This document shows positions 33,013 through 42,991 of a stretch of 64,000 bases of DNA, piece by piece (within the stretch, counting starts at the first letter, position 1; every line of letters begins with the position of its first letter). The notes beneath the pieces were generated by a model. That model worked only from the letters and a program-made list of their open reading frames with translations. It ran no database searches and was not told the DNA's origin. Origin of the DNA: Paenisporosarcina cavernae (GTDB lineage: Bacteria; Bacillota; Bacilli; Bacillales_A; Planococcaceae); the NCBI RefSeq assembly GCF_003595195.1, contig NZ_CP032418.1:74501-138500 (forward strand), in the 5' to 3' direction. The position numbers were made by a program, and so were the translations under genes.

Positions 33013-34767
33013 ATGCTGAAATTGTTATCGTATTTGCAGCGCAAAGAATGGACATTTATCGCCTTTAGTGTGATGTTCATCGTGCTACAAGTGTGGCTAG
33101 ATTTAAAACTTCCAGATTATATGTTCAAAATTACGATGCTTGTTCAAACGCCTGGAAGTGAAACGGGGGAAGTGCTAGATCAAGGGGTATTCATGCTCTT
33201 ATGTGCAATCGGTAGTATGGCAGCTGCGATTGTGACGAGCTTTTTTGCAGCTCAAGTAGCGGCTGGTTTTTCGTTGCGATTGCGCCGACTCGTGTTTGAC
33301 CGAACGTTAAGTTTTTCGATGGAGGAAATGAATCGATTCTCTACACCAAGTCTTATCACACGTTCGACGAATGATATTACGCAAGTGCAGTTACTCATTG
33401 CCACAGGGCTTCAAGTAATTGTGAAAGCACCGATTTTAGCGGTGTGGGCGATTTTTAAAATTACCGGTAAGAGCTGGGAGTGGAGTGCGGCTACTGGTGT
33501 GGCGGTTGCGCTTCTTATCGCAGTGTTACTCGTCATCGTGCTTGTCGCTTTACCGAAATTCCGAATTATTCAAACGCTTACCGATAATTTGAACCGTGTA
33601 ACTCGGGAGAATTTGTCTGGAATTCGTGTCGTACATGCCTATAATGCGGAAGGCTTTGAAGAACAAAAATTCGAAGTGGCAAATGAGGAATTGACACGCA
33701 CGAATTTGTTTACGATGCGCACAATGGCGATCCTTATGCCGACGATAGGCTTCATCATGTCGGGAATTAGTCTCGCGATTTACTGGATTGGAGCGTTTTT
33801 GATTCAAGCAGCGTCAGGACCAGAAAAACTGACGATTTTCTCGAATATGGTCGTCTTCTCTTCCTATGCAATGCAAGTAATTATGGCATTTATGATGCTG
33901 TCGATTATTTTCATTTTACTTCCACGTGCAGCGGTCTCCGCAAAACGTATCCAAGAAGTATTAGCAACAAAAGCAATGATTTTACCTGGGAATGAAGTGC
34001 AAGGTAAGCCCGGCATAAAAGGAAAAGTAGAGTTTCACAATGTGACGTTCCGTTACCCAGATGCAGCAGAAGCGATTTTAGAAAATATTAGTTTTACTGC
34101 CTCGTTAGGTGAAACGGTCGCGATCATTGGGTCAACAGGCAGTGGGAAGAGTACGCTCGTCAATTTAATTCCTCGCTTTTTCGACGTAACAGAAGGAGAG
34201 ATACTAGTTGACGGAGTAGATGTCCGGAACTATACGAAAGAGGCCCTTCATTCCAAAATAGGGTTTGTCTCACAAAAAGCGGAGTTATTCTCTGGTTCTG
34301 TGAAATCAAACGTGGCATTTGGCGATACATCGATTGAAGAAGATATGCTGAAAAAAGCGCTGGAAATTGCGCAAGCAGCTGACTTTGTAGAAAAAATGGA
34401 AGAGCGCTATGAAGCGCCTATTTCTCAAAGTGGAACGAATTTGTCGGGTGGGCAAAAGCAGCGTCTGTCAATTGCGAGAGCGATTTACAAGCAACCTGAA
34501 ATTTATGTATTTGATGATTCGTTTTCCGCGCTCGATTATAAAACGGATCGTGTATTGCGTTCGTTGTTGAAGCAAGAAATTTCAGATGCGACGTCGATTA
34601 TTGTGGCACAACGAATTGGAACGATTAAAGACGCGGACCGAATTTTAGTATTAGATGAAGGAAAACTTGTCGGCACCGGAACACACGAGGAATTAATGGA
34701 AACGTGTGACGTGTATCAAGAGATTGCATATTCGCAATTGTCGAAGGAGGAGCTCGCAAATGGCTAG
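33013..34767 (+). CDS. Heterodimeric ABC multidrug exporter subunit, BmrC/YheI-like
   Basis: A 584-aa half-transporter: six helices (residues 1-310) followed by an ATPase domain. Walker A is GSTGSGKST and the signature LSGGQKQR. After Walker B the usual catalytic Glu is Asp (YVFDDSFSALD), so this subunit forms the degenerate ATP site, as in BmrC of B. subtilis. Partner of the next gene, whose start overlaps its end. Efflux of drugs or lipids is inferred from the BmrCD-type layout and the upstream MarR gene. ATG 33013 is preceded by a weak AAAGTGGG site. Confidence 0.9.
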   Translation: MLKLLSYLQRKEWTFIAFSVMFIVLQVWLDLKLPDYMFKITMLVQTPGSETGEVLDQGVFMLLCAIGSMAAAIVTSFFAAQVAAGFSLRLRRLVFDRTLSFSMEEMNRFSTPSLITRSTNDITQVQLLIATGLQVIVKAPILAVWAIFKITGKSWEWSAATGVAVALLIAVLLVIVLVALPKFRIIQTLTDNLNRVTRENLSGIRVVHAYNAEGFEEQKFEVANEELTRTNLFTMRTMAILMPTIGFIMSGISLAIYWIGAFLIQAASGPEKLTIFSNMVVFSSYAMQVIMAFMMLSIIFILLPRAAVSAKRIQEVLATKAMILPGNEVQGKPGIKGKVEFHNVTFRYPDAAEAILENISFTASLGETVAIIGSTGSGKSTLVNLIPRFFDVTEGEILVDGVDVRNYTKEALHSKIGFVSQKAELFSGSVKSNVAFGDTSIEEDMLKKALEIAQAADFVEKMEERYEAPISQSGTNLSGGQKQRLSIARAIYKQPEIYVFDDSFSALDYKTDRVLRSLLKQEISDATSIIVAQRIGTIKDADRILVLDEGKLVGTGTHEELMETCDVYQEIAYSQLSKEELANG

Positions 34768-36547
34768 AAAAAAACGAAGCAAACCCGATAAACAACAAAC
34801 CAATTTTAAAGAGCCGATGCTTCGACTTCTTGCGTATTGCCGGGACTACTTAGCTTGGATCATCACTGCACTTGTACTGGCAATGGCGGGAGCGATATTT
34901 AATATTATCGGACCTGAATTACTCCGTGAAATTACCGATTTAATCACAGAAGGTTTGGGTTCGTCGATCGATTTAGATGCGGTGATGCGCGTTGCGGTTA
35001 TTTTAGCGAGCTTGTATGTGCTTGGTTTTGTGTTCAACTATTTACAAGGCTTTATCATGGCGACCGTCACGCAGCGAGTATCCAAAAAGTTGCGAACGAA
35101 TATCTCTGGAAAAATTAATCGCCTACCCCTTCGTTATTTCGACCGGAATAGCACTGGGGATGTGTTGAGTCGCGTCACGAATGACGTCGATTTAATCAGT
35201 CAAACCATGAACCAAAGCTTGAGTTCACTCGTGGCAGCTGGCACGATGTTTCTTGGATCACTCATTATGATGTTCTATACAAACTGGATTATGGCAATTT
35301 CTGCCGTATTGTCGACTATTATTGGGTTTGGATTAATGACGGCAATTATTGCGAAATCCCAGAAGTTTTTCCGTCAACAGCAGCAAGAGCTCGGAAATAT
35401 TAATGGACAAATTGAAGAAATTTATACTGGTCACACAACAGTAAAAGCATACAATGGGGAAAACCTAGCAACAGATGATTTTAATGCGATCAACACGCGA
35501 CTATATGACAGTGCCTGGAAATCGCAATTCATTTCTGGGTTAATGATGCCTCTTATGATGTTTGTCGGAAACTTCGGCTATGTTGTCGTCAGTGTTGTCG
35601 GTGCCGTTCTTGCGACAAATGGCAAAATCTCCTTTGGGGTCATCGTTGCCTTTATGCTATACATCCGCTTATTTACACAACCGCTTTCTCAGCTAGCTCA
35701 AGTAGCAACCAATTTACAAGGGACAGCTGCTGCAAGTGAACGTGTATTTGAGTTCTTACATGAAGAAGAATTAGAAGTTGAACACCAAAAAACAACGCAA
35801 CTTACACCAGAAAATGTACGAGGAGATATCGCATTCCATCATGTGCAATTTGGTTATGAACCGGAATCGAACGTCATCCAAGATTTTTCATTCGAAGCAA
35901 AAGCGGGTCAAAAAGTAGCAATAGTTGGTCCTACGGGAGCAGGGAAAACCACGCTGATCAATTTACTCATGCGCTTTTATGAAGTGACAGATGGGGAAAT
36001 TTTGATCGATGGCGTGCCAACGAGTGCCATTACACGAGATAATTTGCATGAATTATTCTGTATGGTGCTGCAAGATACTTGGTTGTTTGAAGGGACCATT
36101 CGAGACAATATTAAGTACAATCAACAAAACGTTACAGATGAAGATGTCGAAGCGGCTTGTCGAGCTGTCGGTCTACACCATTTCATCCATACCTTGCCGA
36201 ACGGCTATGACACGATCTTAGACGACCAAGCGAATTTATCCGCAGGTCAAAAACAGTTGATCACGATTGCACGTGCGATGGTAGAAGACGCGCCGTTCTT
36301 AATCCTCGATGAAGCGACAAGCTCCGTTGATACACGCACAGAAGTGCTCATTCAACAAGCGATGGACCGTTTAACCGTCGGGAAAACATCATTTGTTATT
36401 GCCCACCGACTTTCGACGATCAAAAATGCAGATGTCATTTTAGTCATGCGAGACGGAGATGTGGTCGAAAGTGGCACACACGACGAACTATTAGCGCAAA
36501 ACGGTTTCTACGCTGATTTGTATAATAGTCAATTTGATGTCGCATAA
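34760..36547 (+). CDS. Heterodimeric ABC multidrug exporter subunit, BmrD/YheH-like
   Basis: A 595-aa half-transporter with six helices and an ATPase domain. Walker A is GPTGAGKTT, the signature reads LSAGQKQL, and Walker B LILDEATSSVD keeps the catalytic Glu; the switch region IAHRLSTIKNAD is intact. It supplies the hydrolytic Glu and, with its degenerate partner, forms one canonical and one non-canonical site. I chose ATG 34760 (GGAGG 9 nt upstream), which overlaps the first subunit gene by 8 nt. A terminator follows at 36558. Confidence 0.92.
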   Translation: MARKKRSKPDKQQTNFKEPMLRLLAYCRDYLAWIITALVLAMAGAIFNIIGPELLREITDLITEGLGSSIDLDAVMRVAVILASLYVLGFVFNYLQGFIMATVTQRVSKKLRTNISGKINRLPLRYFDRNSTGDVLSRVTNDVDLISQTMNQSLSSLVAAGTMFLGSLIMMFYTNWIMAISAVLSTIIGFGLMTAIIAKSQKFFRQQQQELGNINGQIEEIYTGHTTVKAYNGENLATDDFNAINTRLYDSAWKSQFISGLMMPLMMFVGNFGYVVVSVVGAVLATNGKISFGVIVAFMLYIRLFTQPLSQLAQVATNLQGTAAASERVFEFLHEEELEVEHQKTTQLTPENVRGDIAFHHVQFGYEPESNVIQDFSFEAKAGQKVAIVGPTGAGKTTLINLLMRFYEVTDGEILIDGVPTSAITRDNLHELFCMVLQDTWLFEGTIRDNIKYNQQNVTDEDVEAACRAVGLHHFIHTLPNGYDTILDDQANLSAGQKQLITIARAMVEDAPFLILDEATSSVDTRTEVLIQQAMDRLTVGKTSFVIAHRLSTIKNADVILVMRDGDVVESGTHDELLAQNGFYADLYNSQFDVA

Positions 36548-36557
36548 AAAGTTGTTT

Positions 36558-36600
36558 CAGCCAGGTATTCTTTTCCATGAAAAGATACTTGGCTGTTTTT
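36558..36600 (+). terminator. Terminator of the MarR-ABC operon
   Basis: CAGCCAgGTAT...TTTTC pairs with GAAAAgATACtTGGCTG; a run of five T follows. Confidence 0.9.
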
Positions 36601-36691
36601 GTAACTAAATTGCTTATTGTGGTGTTATAGGTTGAACGGATCGAGGAGATCAGTTAGCGGTTTAGAGGAATGAACTGCAATGATTGATACG

Positions 36692-36807
36692 CGCCAATAG
36701 AATTGGCAAAACCGCCGATAGAAATCCGATTTGCGCTGATAGAATTCATTTTGCGCCAATAGAAGGTAGAGCTGCGCTGATAGAACGGTGTTTCGCGCTT
36801 ATAGGGA
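36692..36807. repeat. Array of six 21-nt repeats, GCGCnnATAGAA orientation
   Basis: Units start at 36692, 36713, 36734, 36754, 36775 and 36796, a period of 20-21 nt (two helical turns); core GCGCTGATAGAA or GCGCCAATAGAA. It is the inverted counterpart of the array at 32338-32434. Around it, 36601-36691 and 36808-36999 hold nothing else I can recognise. Confidence 0.85.
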
Positions 36808-36999
36808 GTCTTTTATAGTGTTATTATGATGCTGGTAATAAAATTCACTTATCATCTGGATGGGAAAATGCATCGTATTTAACGGAAGCGTTACATTCTA
36901 TAAGCTCATGTTGAATATACGCTGTTCTAATTGTCATACCCAACGGAGCTTGCATCGGAATGAAGCTGTTTCGTTTCTACACGAAGCTGTCATCAAACC

Positions 37000-37038
37000 T
37001 TAATCCTACCCTTACATAAGGTTAACACTAGATTTACA
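37000..37038 (+). promoter_or_regulatory. Pho box (PhoP-binding repeats) upstream of the PhoX-like gene
   Basis: Four hexamers TTAATC, CTTACA, TTAACA and TTTACA start at 37000, 37011, 37022 and 37033, separated by exactly 5 nt each. The B. subtilis PhoP consensus is TT(A/C/T)A(C/T)A repeated with about 5-nt spacing. A weak -10 lies in 37049-37066. Confidence 0.75.
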
Positions 37039-37093
37039 TTCGTTTGGTTAAATCAAATCGTAAGCATTCCAACTCACAGGAGGTAGTACGAGG

Positions 37094-39004
37094 ATGAATA
37101 AGAACAAACGAGTGAAAACTGGAGTTACCGCAGCATTAGCATTGGCCATCTCTGTCCCTGCATGGGCACCTGCCGAAGCGTTTTCCCCTAAACACATGAA
37201 AGTGGAGTCGGTACAATTTAATGGGATGGAATCACCAAAGACAATTGACGAAATGGTTCAAACTTACACAACTGCTACAGTGGATGTAACATACTCGAAT
37301 GGTAAAGTTACATCGTATCCTTTATCTTATCAATCTCTCTTTAAATCCGAAGACAAAGTAGCTACTGTAAACGGAGAAAAAATTCCTGCTGGTACGCCAA
37401 TTGATGTAAATGGTCAGCCAATTAAAGATCCTAGCAGCCCAACTGGAGATTACTTTGTTTCCGATGCGCCAGATTCAAATAGTGTATTAAATCCAATTGG
37501 TGGAAAACTCTATATGGTGACACATTATGAATACCAAACAATCGACAAAGCTGGAAATTCAGCATATGGACTAGTTCCCGCATCCATGTCGCTAACCACA
37601 TTAAATCAATCGAAAAAAACCGGTGAATTGACACCGAAGAACGTGCAAAAAATCGATTTCTCCGAAGTTAATGGTCTTTGGATTCCTTGTAATGGATCGC
37701 TTTCCCCGTGGAACACACATCTAGGATCGGAAGAATACGAACCAGATGCACGAGCTTATTTAGATCCTACTTCGACGACAAGAAGCCAAGTTGATACCTT
37801 TGGTAAGTTGTATTTTGGAGAGGAAGACAAAGCGAACCCTTATTTTTACGGCTACATTCCAGAGATTTCAATCAACAAAAAAGGGGAATCATCTGTTGTT
37901 AAACATTACAGCACAGGTAGATTCTCGCATGAAATGACAAAAGTAATGCCTGATAACCGTACGTTGTATTTTGGAGATGATGGAAGTCAAACTGCGATGT
38001 TTATGTATGTTGCAGACAGAGAAAAAGATTTGTCAGCAGGTACATTATACGCAGCGAAGTTCCATCAAACAGGAACGAAGACAGGCGGTTCAGGAGACTT
38101 GGAATGGATTAAATTAAGTCATAGTACGGATAAAGAAGTAAAAGCTATCATAGATAGTGGAATAACCTTCGAAGATATATTTGAAAGTTCGGATGTTCCA
38201 AAAGAAGGATTTACTGCGATTAAAACATACGCAAATAATGGAAAAGTCGAATATCTTAAGCTGAAACCAGGACAAGAAAAAGCAGCTGCACTGTTGGAAT
38301 CACGTCGTTATGCAGCACTGTTAGGAGCTACGACGGAATTTAATAAGATGGAAGGTCTAGCGTTAAATGCACAGGATCATGCCTTATATATGGCAATTGC
38401 AGATCAGAGTAAAGGGATGGAAAAAGACCTTACTGGAAAGGATCCAGTGGATGATATACAATTGCCGAAACTCAAATCTGGTGTAACGTACCAGCTAAAT
38501 CTGCTAGGGAACCAAAAGGATCGCAAAGGCGCGCTAATCCAGAGTGATTATGTGGCGAAATCCATGAAGGGACTATTAGTAGGGGAAGATTTAAAAGCTC
38601 CAGATGCTTATGGGAATACTGCGAATGTAGATAAAATCGCCAATCCAGATAATTTAAGTTATTCCGATGCAATGAATACATTATTTATTGGAGAAGATAG
38701 CAGTGCGCATACGAACAACTTTGTGTGGGCGTATAATCTGGAAACGAAAGAACTTGACCGTATATTATCAACACCTGTTGGAGCGGAATCTACTGGTTTA
38801 TTTGCCGCAGATGATCGAAAAGGATTTTCATATATCTTCAGTAATTTCCAACATCCAGGAGATGAAGTGGCTGGGAAAACCATCACTGCTGTTGACAAAA
38901 ATGCGTTACTGGAAGCAGTAGATGAACAAATAGGTATAAACCAAACAGGTGGAGTTGGATATATTTCTGGATTACCATCGCTTCGTAACACAGAAAAAAA
39001 GTAA
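37094..39004 (+). CDS. PhoX-like secreted phosphatase (DUF839 family)
   Basis: A 636-aa secreted protein of the PhoX/DUF839 family, calcium- and iron-dependent alkaline phosphatases. A Sec-type signal peptide ends in AEA (about residue 29); there is no twin-arginine motif, unlike many Gram-negative PhoX. The segment WIPCNGSLSPWNTHLGSEEYEPDAR corresponds to the conserved metal-site region (GGxTPWGTxLTxEE in typical PhoX), with Glu residues retained. Later repeats with GEDSSAHTNNFVWAYN fit the propeller. The Pho box upstream makes phosphate starvation the likely inducer. AGGAGG precedes ATG 37094 by 10 nt. Confidence 0.82.
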   Translation: MNKNKRVKTGVTAALALAISVPAWAPAEAFSPKHMKVESVQFNGMESPKTIDEMVQTYTTATVDVTYSNGKVTSYPLSYQSLFKSEDKVATVNGEKIPAGTPIDVNGQPIKDPSSPTGDYFVSDAPDSNSVLNPIGGKLYMVTHYEYQTIDKAGNSAYGLVPASMSLTTLNQSKKTGELTPKNVQKIDFSEVNGLWIPCNGSLSPWNTHLGSEEYEPDARAYLDPTSTTRSQVDTFGKLYFGEEDKANPYFYGYIPEISINKKGESSVVKHYSTGRFSHEMTKVMPDNRTLYFGDDGSQTAMFMYVADREKDLSAGTLYAAKFHQTGTKTGGSGDLEWIKLSHSTDKEVKAIIDSGITFEDIFESSDVPKEGFTAIKTYANNGKVEYLKLKPGQEKAAALLESRRYAALLGATTEFNKMEGLALNAQDHALYMAIADQSKGMEKDLTGKDPVDDIQLPKLKSGVTYQLNLLGNQKDRKGALIQSDYVAKSMKGLLVGEDLKAPDAYGNTANVDKIANPDNLSYSDAMNTLFIGEDSSAHTNNFVWAYNLETKELDRILSTPVGAESTGLFAADDRKGFSYIFSNFQHPGDEVAGKTITAVDKNALLEAVDEQIGINQTGGVGYISGLPSLRNTEKK

Positions 39005-39023
39005 CACTATAAATGAATGAACT

Positions 39024-39088
39024 GCCAGCCTCTAGAAGGAAAGCGCAACGTATGTTGCGGCTCCCCTCCGGTGGCTGGTACTATTTTT
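39024..39088 (+). terminator. Terminator after the PhoX-like gene
   Basis: GCCAGCC pairs with GGCTGGT, with an inner CGCAAC/GTTGCG stem, then ACTATTTTT. It lies about 20 nt after the stop codon. Confidence 0.8.
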
Positions 39089-39137
39089 CCTCTACTTGCT
39101 TACTGGCGTTGGGGGAGTACGAAAGAGGTGGACAAAT

Positions 39138-39581
39138 TTGATAAAAAAAATAGTGGATAACAAAAAAGATTATGTGGATTTACTACTACTTGCGGATGAA
39201 TCGGAGACGATGATTGGACGCTATTTAGATCGGGGCGATATGTTCGTCTTGGAAGAAGACAGCGTTAAATGTATCGCGGTCGTGACGGATGAAGGAAATG
39301 GTGTTGTGGAATTAAAAAATCTTGCCACAACTCCTTCCGCTCAGCGAAAAGGCTATGGCAAGAAAATGGTTCAATTTCTAATGAACTATTTCGCTGAAAA
39401 AGCGGATGTTATGCGAGTAGGAACCGGTGATAGTCCTCTTACCATTCCTTTTTATGAAGCATGTGGCTTCGAGTATTCTCATCAAATCAATAACTTTTTC
39501 ACGGATCATTACCCGGAACCTATTTTTGAAAACGGAAAGCAGCTCGTTCATATGATCGTGATGGAGAAGCGGTTACGATAA
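39138..39581 (+). CDS. GNAT acetyltransferase (YvbK-like)
   Basis: A 147-aa GNAT enzyme. It opens MIKKIVDNKKDYVDLLLLADES, the usual start of this subfamily. The acetyl-CoA loop is QRKGYGKKM and the C-terminal PFYEACGFEYSH matches the family. Start TTG 39138 is chosen because GAGGTGG lies 6-7 nt upstream; the frame is open to 39096 without support. It converges with trpA, with only 9 nt between their stop codons. Confidence 0.82.
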   Translation: MIKKIVDNKKDYVDLLLLADESETMIGRYLDRGDMFVLEEDSVKCIAVVTDEGNGVVELKNLATTPSAQRKGYGKKMVQFLMNYFAEKADVMRVGTGDSPLTIPFYEACGFEYSHQINNFFTDHYPEPIFENGKQLVHMIVMEKRLR

Positions 39582-39590
39582 ACAAGCTAT

Positions 39591-40385
39591 TCATCCTTTC
39601 ATTTCAACTCGCCCTTTTACAGCATCTATCAACTCCGTAATCGTTTGCTCATCATTTTCTTGCAGTGCTTCAATGATTTTACTTCCGACAATTACGCCGT
39701 CTGCATAGTGACTTAGTTCCCGAACTTGCGCTGGTGTAGAGATGCCAAACCCAGTGAGGACTGGAACAGGGCTGACTTTCTTTAGCATTGCGACATGATC
39801 CGCCAAATTTTCGTGGAACGTTTCTTTCGCACCTGTGATGCCCGTAACAGTCACGGCGTATAAGAAACCTTCCGATGCTTTGGCAATTCGTTCCATACGA
39901 TCTACTGGACTCGTTAGTGTGACTAATTGGATAAGTGCAATCGAAAAGACTCGTAGTTCGTCGTGCAGGAAGTCGGATTCTTCTAAAGGTAAATCAGGAA
40001 CGATGACTCCACTAATGCCAGACTCATGGCAATCTTGTGCAAATTCACGAAGTCCGTATTGAAGGACCGGATTGAGATAGGTCATGATGACGAGTGGGAT
40101 TTGAACGTCGGCGCGAATTTTTCGTACTTCCTGTAAAACATGCTTTAATGTGATGCCGTTTTCAAGCGCTCTTTTTCCGGCTGCTTGAATCGTTGGACCA
40201 TCTGCCACTGGGTCTGAGAAAGGTATTCCTAGTTCGACGGCAGTTGCACCAGCTTTTTGGAATAAAAGAAGTTCTTCTTTTAAGCGATCGAGTCCTCTGT
40301 CTCCAGCCATCATATACGGAACGAATGCCCGATTCCCATTTTCTACTTGGCTTTCAATTGCTCGTTGTAACACGTGTTTAGTCAT
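39591..40385 (-). CDS. trpA: Tryptophan synthase alpha subunit
   Basis: TrpA cleaves indole-3-glycerol phosphate to indole, which is channelled to TrpB. This 264-aa TIM barrel shows the catalytic Glu in [15 protein letters not shown], Asp in the same segment, and phosphate-binding GFGIS plus [12 protein letters not shown] 40385 has GGAGG 8 nt upstream; the longer GTG start at 40394 abuts that site. It is last in the trpDCFBA operon and overlaps trpB by 8 nt. Confidence 0.95.
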   Translation of the reverse strand: MTKHVLQRAIESQVENGNRAFVPYMMAGDRGLDRLKEELLLFQKAGATAVELGIPFSDPVADGPTIQAAGKRALENGITLKHVLQEVRKIRADVQIPLVIMTYLNPVLQYGLREFAQDCHESGISGVIVPDLPLEESDFLHDELRVFSIALIQLVTLTSPVDRMERIAKASEGFLYAVTVTGITGAKETFHENLADHVAMLKKVSPVPVLTGFGISTPAQVRELSHYADGVIVGSKIIEALQENDEQTITELIDAVKGRVEMKG

Positions 40386-41586
40386 GGCTTCCACCTCCTA
40401 GTGCATCTCGCACTGTCACCACATCTTTATCTCCTCTACCAGATAAACAAACGACCACAAGTTGATCGGATGGCATTTCTTTTGCCATTTCCGCTGCGTG
40501 AATAATAGCATGGGCAGATTCTAAAGCAGGAATGATCCCTTCTGTTTGAGCAAGTAGTTGCACGCCATCTAGTGCTTCTTTGTCTGTCACAGAGGTATAG
40601 GTAACACGGTTAATTTCTTGTAAGTAACTGTGCTCCGGACCAATCCCAGGATAATCTAACCCAGCAGATATGGAATGTGCTTCTTGTATTTGACCTGCTT
40701 CATCTTGCAGTAAATGCATCATCGCTCCGTGTAATACGCCGACTGAACCTTTTGTCAGAGTTGCAGCATGTTTATCTGTGTGGACCCCTTTACCCGCTGC
40801 TTCCACGCCAACCAATTTTACGTCTTCATCTTCAATAAATGGAAAGAACATTCCCATTGCATTGCTGCCTCCACCGATGCAGGCGACAATCGCATCAGGT
40901 AAACGTCCTTCTTTTTCTTGTATTTGTCTCCGGGTTTCGTCTCCTATAATTCGCTGAAAGTCCCGCACCATTTTCGGGAAAGGATGAGGTCCTAGAACGG
41001 AACCGATAATGTAGTGGGTGTCTTCTACATGGGATACCCAATAACGCAGTGCTTCATTGACCGCGTCCTTTAACGTCCCACTTCCTTGATCCACGCTAAT
41101 TACTTTGGCTCCGAGTAACTCCATTCGAAACACATTCAATTGTTGGCGTTCAATATCTTCTTTCCCCATGAAGACCACACATTCTAAGTCGAGCAAAGCG
41201 CAAACAGTTGCTGTCGCAACACCGTGTTGACCTGCTCCTGTTTCGGCGACAATTTTCCGTTTCCCCATTCGAACAGCGAGTAGCGCTTGGCCAATGGTGT
41301 TATTGATCTTATGTGCACCAGTGTGATTTAAATCTTCTCGTTTCAAGTAGATTTTCGCTCCACCCATTTTGCGCGTTAGTCGTTCTGCATAATACAATGG
41401 ATTTTCTCGTCCGATGTAATCCCGCAAATAGTACGACAGTTCCTTCTTAAACGCGTCGTCTTTTATGGCATCTTCATATGCAGCTTCTAGCTCAATGACT
41501 GCTTGCATCAGTGTTTCGGGAATAAAACGGCCACCATAGTTACCGAAATGTCCTTTTTCATCTGGTTGATTGTATAACTTCACCAT
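40378..41586 (-). CDS. trpB: Tryptophan synthase beta subunit
   Basis: TrpB condenses indole with serine using PLP. The 402-aa protein has the PLP lysine in [18 protein letters not shown], the Gly-rich GGGSNAMG phosphate clamp and a C-terminal LSGRGDKD. I chose ATG 41586 with AAGGAG 8 nt upstream; the ATG at 41592 lies only 2 nt from it. It starts 3 nt inside the trpF stop region, so the operon is tightly coupled. Confidence 0.96.
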   Translation of the reverse strand: MVKLYNQPDEKGHFGNYGGRFIPETLMQAVIELEAAYEDAIKDDAFKKELSYYLRDYIGRENPLYYAERLTRKMGGAKIYLKREDLNHTGAHKINNTIGQALLAVRMGKRKIVAETGAGQHGVATATVCALLDLECVVFMGKEDIERQQLNVFRMELLGAKVISVDQGSGTLKDAVNEALRYWVSHVEDTHYIIGSVLGPHPFPKMVRDFQRIIGDETRRQIQEKEGRLPDAIVACIGGGSNAMGMFFPFIEDEDVKLVGVEAAGKGVHTDKHAATLTKGSVGVLHGAMMHLLQDEAGQIQEAHSISAGLDYPGIGPEHSYLQEINRVTYTSVTDKEALDGVQLLAQTEGIIPALESAHAIIHAAEMAKEMPSDQLVVVCLSGRGDKDVVTVRDALGGGSHD

Positions 41587-41588
41587 TC

Positions 41589-42203
41589 TCATCTCTCCTT
41601 ATCTAGTACTGCTTGAACAAACGCATGAATTTTCGTTGTGTCCTTTCGTTTACTCGTCTCTACTCCGCTCGATACATCGACCATATATGGTTGGATTTTT
41701 TGGACGGCTTCTCGCACATTGTCTGCGTGTAATCCGCCAGCTAAAATCACTTTTTCTTTTGGAATTGATTCATTCGCTAAGATGTTCCAATCAAAAGCCT
41801 TTCCTGACCCACCACGATACGTCGTTCCAGGAGTGTCGAACAAATAGAAGTCCGACGGGTAGTTCAATGCTCGTTGCACATCTTCTTGCGAAGAAATCGA
41901 GAACGCTTTAATGACGGGAACACGAAGCGATTCCACAAATTCGATTGATTCATCACCGTGCAACTGCGCATAGTCCAGTGGTATTTCATTTGCATACTCC
42001 TCAATGGTATGTAAATCTTCATTCACAAAAACACCGATCACTAAAATATGGGAAGGAATTTCTGCGATTAAATTTTTTGCTTGCGAAAGGGTAATTTGAC
42101 GTGAACTATTCGCAAAAACAAACCCAATTGCATCGGCTCCAGCTTCTACCGCTGCACGGACGTGCTCTGCTTCTTTGAGTCCGCAAATTTTTACCATGGT
42201 CAT
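41589..42203 (-). CDS. trpF: Phosphoribosylanthranilate isomerase
   Basis: TrpF isomerises N-(5'-phosphoribosyl)-anthranilate to CdRP, the third step of the tryptophan branch. The 204-aa TIM barrel begins [12 protein letters not shown], with catalytic Cys in KICG, and has [18 protein letters not shown] and [14 protein letters not shown], all family hallmarks. It overlaps trpC by 4 nt (ATGA). Confidence 0.95.
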   Translation of the reverse strand: MTMVKICGLKEAEHVRAAVEAGADAIGFVFANSSRQITLSQAKNLIAEIPSHILVIGVFVNEDLHTIEEYANEIPLDYAQLHGDESIEFVESLRVPVIKAFSISSQEDVQRALNYPSDFYLFDTPGTTYRGGSGKAFDWNILANESIPKEKVILAGGLHADNVREAVQKIQPYMVDVSSGVETSKRKDTTKIHAFVQAVLDKER

Positions 42204-42991
42204 TGTTCGGTACCTATTGGTACTTGTAAGGATCGTACCGTTTGCTTGACATTTGCAGTTGTCATTAACGTTTCGCCAACTAAAAGGGCTTTCACACCAG
42301 CGGATGCAACACGTGTCGCATCTGCTGTAGATCGGATACCGCTCTCGCTAATGAAGACAACATCAGAGGGCAAAGGAACGTGACCTGCTATGTCTTCCGT
42401 CGTCTGTAAATCAACTTGAAACGTGGTTAAGTCTCGATTATTGATGCCGATTAATTGGGCTGATAGTGCGAGTGCCCGGGTTAACTCTTGCGTGGAATGC
42501 ACTTCTACAAGTACTTCTAGTCCTAGAGAAACGGCATAGGCATGTAAGTCTCGAAATGTTTCATCGTCAAGTGCGGCGACAATTAGTAAAATAACGGAAG
42601 CTCCGGCTAAATAAGCGCGATCAATTTGCGACGTATGGATGATAAAGTCTTTGCACAGAACAGGAATGGAAACGTTAGACGCAACTAATCGTAGGTCTTC
42701 AATCGAACCGTGAAAAAACTGTTCATCTGTTAAAACAGAAATCGCGGAAGCTCCAGCCGCTTCGTAAGACTGTGCTTGCTGGAGCGGATCGATATGTTCG
42801 TTTATGGCTCCCTTTGACGGAGAAGCGCGTTTTATTTCCGCAATAATCTGAAGCTCTTTCGCCTTGAGTAATTGTTGGTATAAAGACGGTTTCTTTATGC
42901 CTACTTTCAATGGGAGCTCCGCATATATAGGCGATTCGTACGTTCGGATTTCTTGTTGTTTCACCGCTAAAATACGTTCTAAAATGTTCAT
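42200..42991 (-). CDS. trpC: Indole-3-glycerol phosphate synthase
   Basis: TrpC closes the indole ring from CdRP. The 263-aa TIM barrel has IAEIKRASPSKG (catalytic Lys), VLCKDFIIHTSQI, and ISESGIRSTADATRVAS for the phosphate site. GGAGG lies 7 nt before ATG 42991; the start overlaps the trpD stop by 4 nt. Confidence 0.96.
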   Translation of the reverse strand: MNILERILAVKQQEIRTYESPIYAELPLKVGIKKPSLYQQLLKAKELQIIAEIKRASPSKGAINEHIDPLQQAQSYEAAGASAISVLTDEQFFHGSIEDLRLVASNVSIPVLCKDFIIHTSQIDRAYLAGASVILLIVAALDDETFRDLHAYAVSLGLEVLVEVHSTQELTRALALSAQLIGINNRDLTTFQVDLQTTEDIAGHVPLPSDVVFISESGIRSTADATRVASAGVKALLVGETLMTTANVKQTVRSLQVPIGTEQ

